From Chitinophaga pinensis (GTDB lineage: Bacteria; Bacteroidota; Bacteroidia; Flavobacteriales_D; Crocinitomicaceae): DNA of 6,836 nucleotides. The notes under the pieces were generated by a model. The model was given only the letters and a program-made list of their open reading frames with translations. It was not told where the DNA came from and made no database searches. Numbering within the stretch: the stretch's first letter is position 1; every line of letters begins with the position of its first letter. The stretch is from the NCBI GenBank assembly GCA_945861175.1, contig CAMATR010000097.1, forward strand, positions 1 through 6,836, read 5' to 3'. The translations under genes and the position numbers were made by a program. Shown here piece after piece: positions 5,392 through 6,836 of the stretch.

Positions 5392-5816
5392 AGCTCTGGA
5401 AAAGGGACAAGTACCATTGTATAGTTTAAATCAGATTGCTTTGTAGGTTCTAAAATAAGCGTGTCTATATTCGAAATATAAACTTGAAAATCCCATTTTT
5501 CAGCTAGAAAATAGAGTGACAATGTCATATATTCTGAGTCTAGTGAGTAAGCACCTTGTTTTCCAACGAAATCCCCTAATGTTTTCATGGGTTGAAATAC
5601 GCATCTTCCTGAATTGTAAAAAATAATGACATCTTTATCAAGATTTATTCTTGGAGCAAGATTACTATCTTTAAAAATAACTTTATCAACCATCCAAACC
5701 TTGCTATTCATATCATGAAGGAGGTTGTCTTTTTTTACAGGTTTCAATTCTATACCTGAAGAGCAAGAAGTGCAGCACAATAATGCGACTAGGAAACAGA
5801 AATACAAAATTTTCAT
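5388..5816 (-). CDS. Small lipoprotein, possibly lipocalin-like, function unknown
   Basis: This 142-aa protein has a cysteine-rich lipoprotein signal peptide ending CTSC, with the probable lipid-carrying cysteine at 18 (Cys7, Cys14 and Cys15 lie within the signal). The mature part begins SSGIELKPVKK, without the acidic residues linked to surface export, so a periplasm-facing location is more likely. The rest reads as alternating beta strands: KVWMVDKVIF (39-48), DVIIFYNSGRCVFQPM (62-77), GAYSLDSEYMTLSLYF (88-103), WDFQVYISNIDTLILEP (108-124). This W...FY.dG.C.F pattern resembles the lipocalin-like small lipoproteins of Bacteroidota, but that is an impression and not a confirmed assignment. 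Its ATG overlaps the stop of the upstream lipoprotein gene (TAATG), implying coupled translation. Its stop overlaps the stop of the converging T9SS gene. Confidence 0.75.
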   Translation of the reverse strand: MKILYFCFLVALLCCTSCSSGIELKPVKKDNLLHDMNSKVWMVDKVIFKDSNLAPRINLDKDVIIFYNSGRCVFQPMKTLGDFVGKQGAYSLDSEYMTLSLYFLAEKWDFQVYISNIDTLILEPTKQSDLNYTMVLVPFPEL

Positions 5817-6457
5817 TAAAGAATCATTTCGTTCTTCACTAAGAGATTGTAAATGTCATTGGAAACGGAATCTTTGAATTCTGGCTTCAGTCTTTGTCTC
5901 CAAGTAGCCCCTTCAATTAATTCTACAGACTGAAACTTATATTTTTTTCCATCCCATTTAAACAAACAATTATAGAAAATGATTTCACCATCAACATTAT
6001 CATTGAATCGCAAAATAAGATCGTAATAATGTAATTGTGAAGGACGAGTTCCGATTAAATTGGCAACAAAGGTGTTTACCTTTGTTAGTTCACCTTTTTC
6101 ACGCACAAATGCGACTGTTCTTCTTAGTTTGATTCCGCCAACCTTTGATTTAATTTGCAAAAGGAATGCATTTTCTTCCTTGCTATCATCCTTCATTGGT
6201 AGAATTCTAAAAAATCTAGGAGAACAAACTGGTTCCATATAATTAGCTGTATCCTTTTGAAATTCAGAACAAATTTTAAGTTCTTTTAATAGTTCCTTGT
6301 GTTTTACATCTTCAAATTCACTCTCATTAAACAATGTTTCCACCCCTTTAAATTGAGCGACTTCTTGGGTTGTAATTTTCTTTTTTTTGATTGGAGACTC
6401 ATCTTCTGAGCATGCAGCGACTAAAAAAAGAAGAATTAAACTAAAATAACTTTTCAT
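5816..6457 (-). CDS. Lipoprotein of unknown function (213 aa)
   Basis: The signal peptide carries a good lipobox VAAC, with lipid-modified Cys16. The mature N-terminus SEDES is followed by a lysine-rich stretch. The acidic residues right after the cysteine resemble the surface lipoprotein export signal described in flavobacteria, so exposure on the outer membrane is possible. The body has an alpha region (30-65), then a segment with two cysteines, Cys63 and Cys78, that could form a disulfide. A beta-rich C-terminal half follows, with RRTVAFVREKGELTKVN (112-128), YYDLILRFND (144-153) and FKWDGKKYKFQSVELI (166-181). I recognise no named domain or catalytic motif. It is 29 nt downstream of the HMG-CoA lyase gene on the same strand and coupled by a 1-nt overlap to the next lipoprotein, so the two lipoproteins probably work together. 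The link to the lyase may be only positional. Confidence 0.78.
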   Translation of the reverse strand: MKSYFSLILLFLVAACSEDESPIKKKKITTQEVAQFKGVETLFNESEFEDVKHKELLKELKICSEFQKDTANYMEPVCSPRFFRILPMKDDSKEENAFLLQIKSKVGGIKLRRTVAFVREKGELTKVNTFVANLIGTRPSQLHYYDLILRFNDNVDGEIIFYNCLFKWDGKKYKFQSVELIEGATWRQRLKPEFKDSVSNDIYNLLVKNEMIL

Positions 6458-6486
6458 TGTATGAATATTAAAAATATACTTTTTTA

Positions 6487-6836
6487 TTATTTAGAGAAAA
6501 CTTTCGACGAGTATTCAAAAGCTCGTCTAAATTGTTCCATTTTTATTCCTGTAGGTATTGATGATATATCAAACCAATCTAACATTAATTCTGTTGGCAT
6601 ATTTCCGGTTAAGTCATCTTTTGCCATAGGACACCCCCCGTATCCCTTTATTGCGCCATCAAAACGACGGCATCCTGCATCGTATGCAGATTTAGTTAAT
6701 AGTTGAGCATTTTCTGAACGGGTATGCAGATGTGCTCCAAATTCAACTTGCGGAAGAGATGGGATTAATTCTCGGAATAAATAGCTCACAATTTCTTGGG
6801 TGGCTGAGCCTATTGTATCACTCAATGCTTGAATAC
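6487..6836 (-). CDS. Hydroxymethylglutaryl-CoA lyase, C-terminal part (5' end beyond the right edge)
   Basis: This enzyme cleaves 3-hydroxy-3-methylglutaryl-CoA to acetyl-CoA and acetoacetate, the last step of leucine breakdown. About 115 C-terminal residues of the TIM-barrel HMGL-like domain are present. They include SDTIG (metal-site region), AHLH with the two histidine ligands of the divalent metal, and the family signature KGYGGCPMA, whose Cys corresponds to the active-site Cys266 of the human enzyme. TGN follows, with the asparagine matching the human Asn275 ligand. The sequence around AHLHTR and the segment GCRRFDGAIKG look typical of the Bacteroidota form. The frame is open through the window end, and a TTG near 6825 is an internal leucine, not a start. 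The gene is probably first in a leftward unit with the two lipoproteins. Other DRE-TIM metallolyases (isopropylmalate or homocitrate synthase) are less likely because of the GGCP signature and the short C-terminus. Confidence 0.93.
   Translation of the reverse strand, partial: IQALSDTIGSATQEIVSYLFRELIPSLPQVEFGAHLHTRSENAQLLTKSAYDAGCRRFDGAIKGYGGCPMAKDDLTGNMPTELMLDWFDISSIPTGIKMEQFRRAFEYSSKVFSK

Noticed and set aside
6060..6242. 60-codon plus-strand open frame within the 213-aa lipoprotein gene
   Set aside because: It is antisense to a gene with a clear lipoprotein signal and is low in complexity.
6461..6706. 81-codon plus-strand open frame near the right edge
   Set aside because: It is antisense to the conserved HMG-CoA lyase C-terminus, including the GGCP signature.

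Overview
The window looks like chromosomal DNA from a member of the Bacteroidota, most likely a flavobacterium-like marine or environmental lineage. The evidence is the low GC content, a type IX secretion (T9SS) C-terminal sorting domain, the Bacteroidota-type long cold-shock protein and DUF4268 protein, lipoproteins with Cys-Ser-acidic N-termini, TAnnTTTG promoter -7 elements, and an absence of clear Shine-Dalgarno sequences. I cannot name genus or species. I see no RNA gene, insertion sequence, CRISPR array or phage gene.

Layout. On the minus strand at the left (1-1793), an L,D-transpeptidase lipoprotein is followed by the start of ribulose-phosphate 3-epimerase, which runs off the left edge. 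Divergently, on the plus strand (1861-3354), a rhomboid protease and a fold-type IV PLP enzyme form a tight pair with a 3-nt gap. Next come single plus-strand genes: a cold-shock protein with a lysine-rich N-terminal extension (3524-3976), a DUF4268 protein (4091-4555), and a secreted choice-of-anchor-J protein with a T9SS sorting tail (4579-5391). The last meets a leftward gene group head-on with overlapping stop codons. That group, transcribed from the right edge, is HMG-CoA lyase (5' end missing), a 213-aa lipoprotein and a 142-aa lipoprotein. The two lipoproteins are translationally coupled through TAATG.

Most of the window is ordinary housekeeping and envelope content, and I see no new defence or mobile system. 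The most unexpected signal is an 18-bp perfect inverted repeat with one arm in the 5' leader (3491-3508) and the other in the 3' flank (4006-4023) of the cold-shock gene. The 3' arm can instead fold into its own 10-bp hairpin, so the mRNA has two mutually exclusive structures. One of them places a duplex just upstream of the start codon, which would be a plausible layout for temperature-responsive control. Secondary points are three full-consensus -7 elements (one casting doubt on an annotated start), a CxxC arrangement at the active site of the L,D-transpeptidase, and acidic surface-export-like motifs on two lipoproteins.
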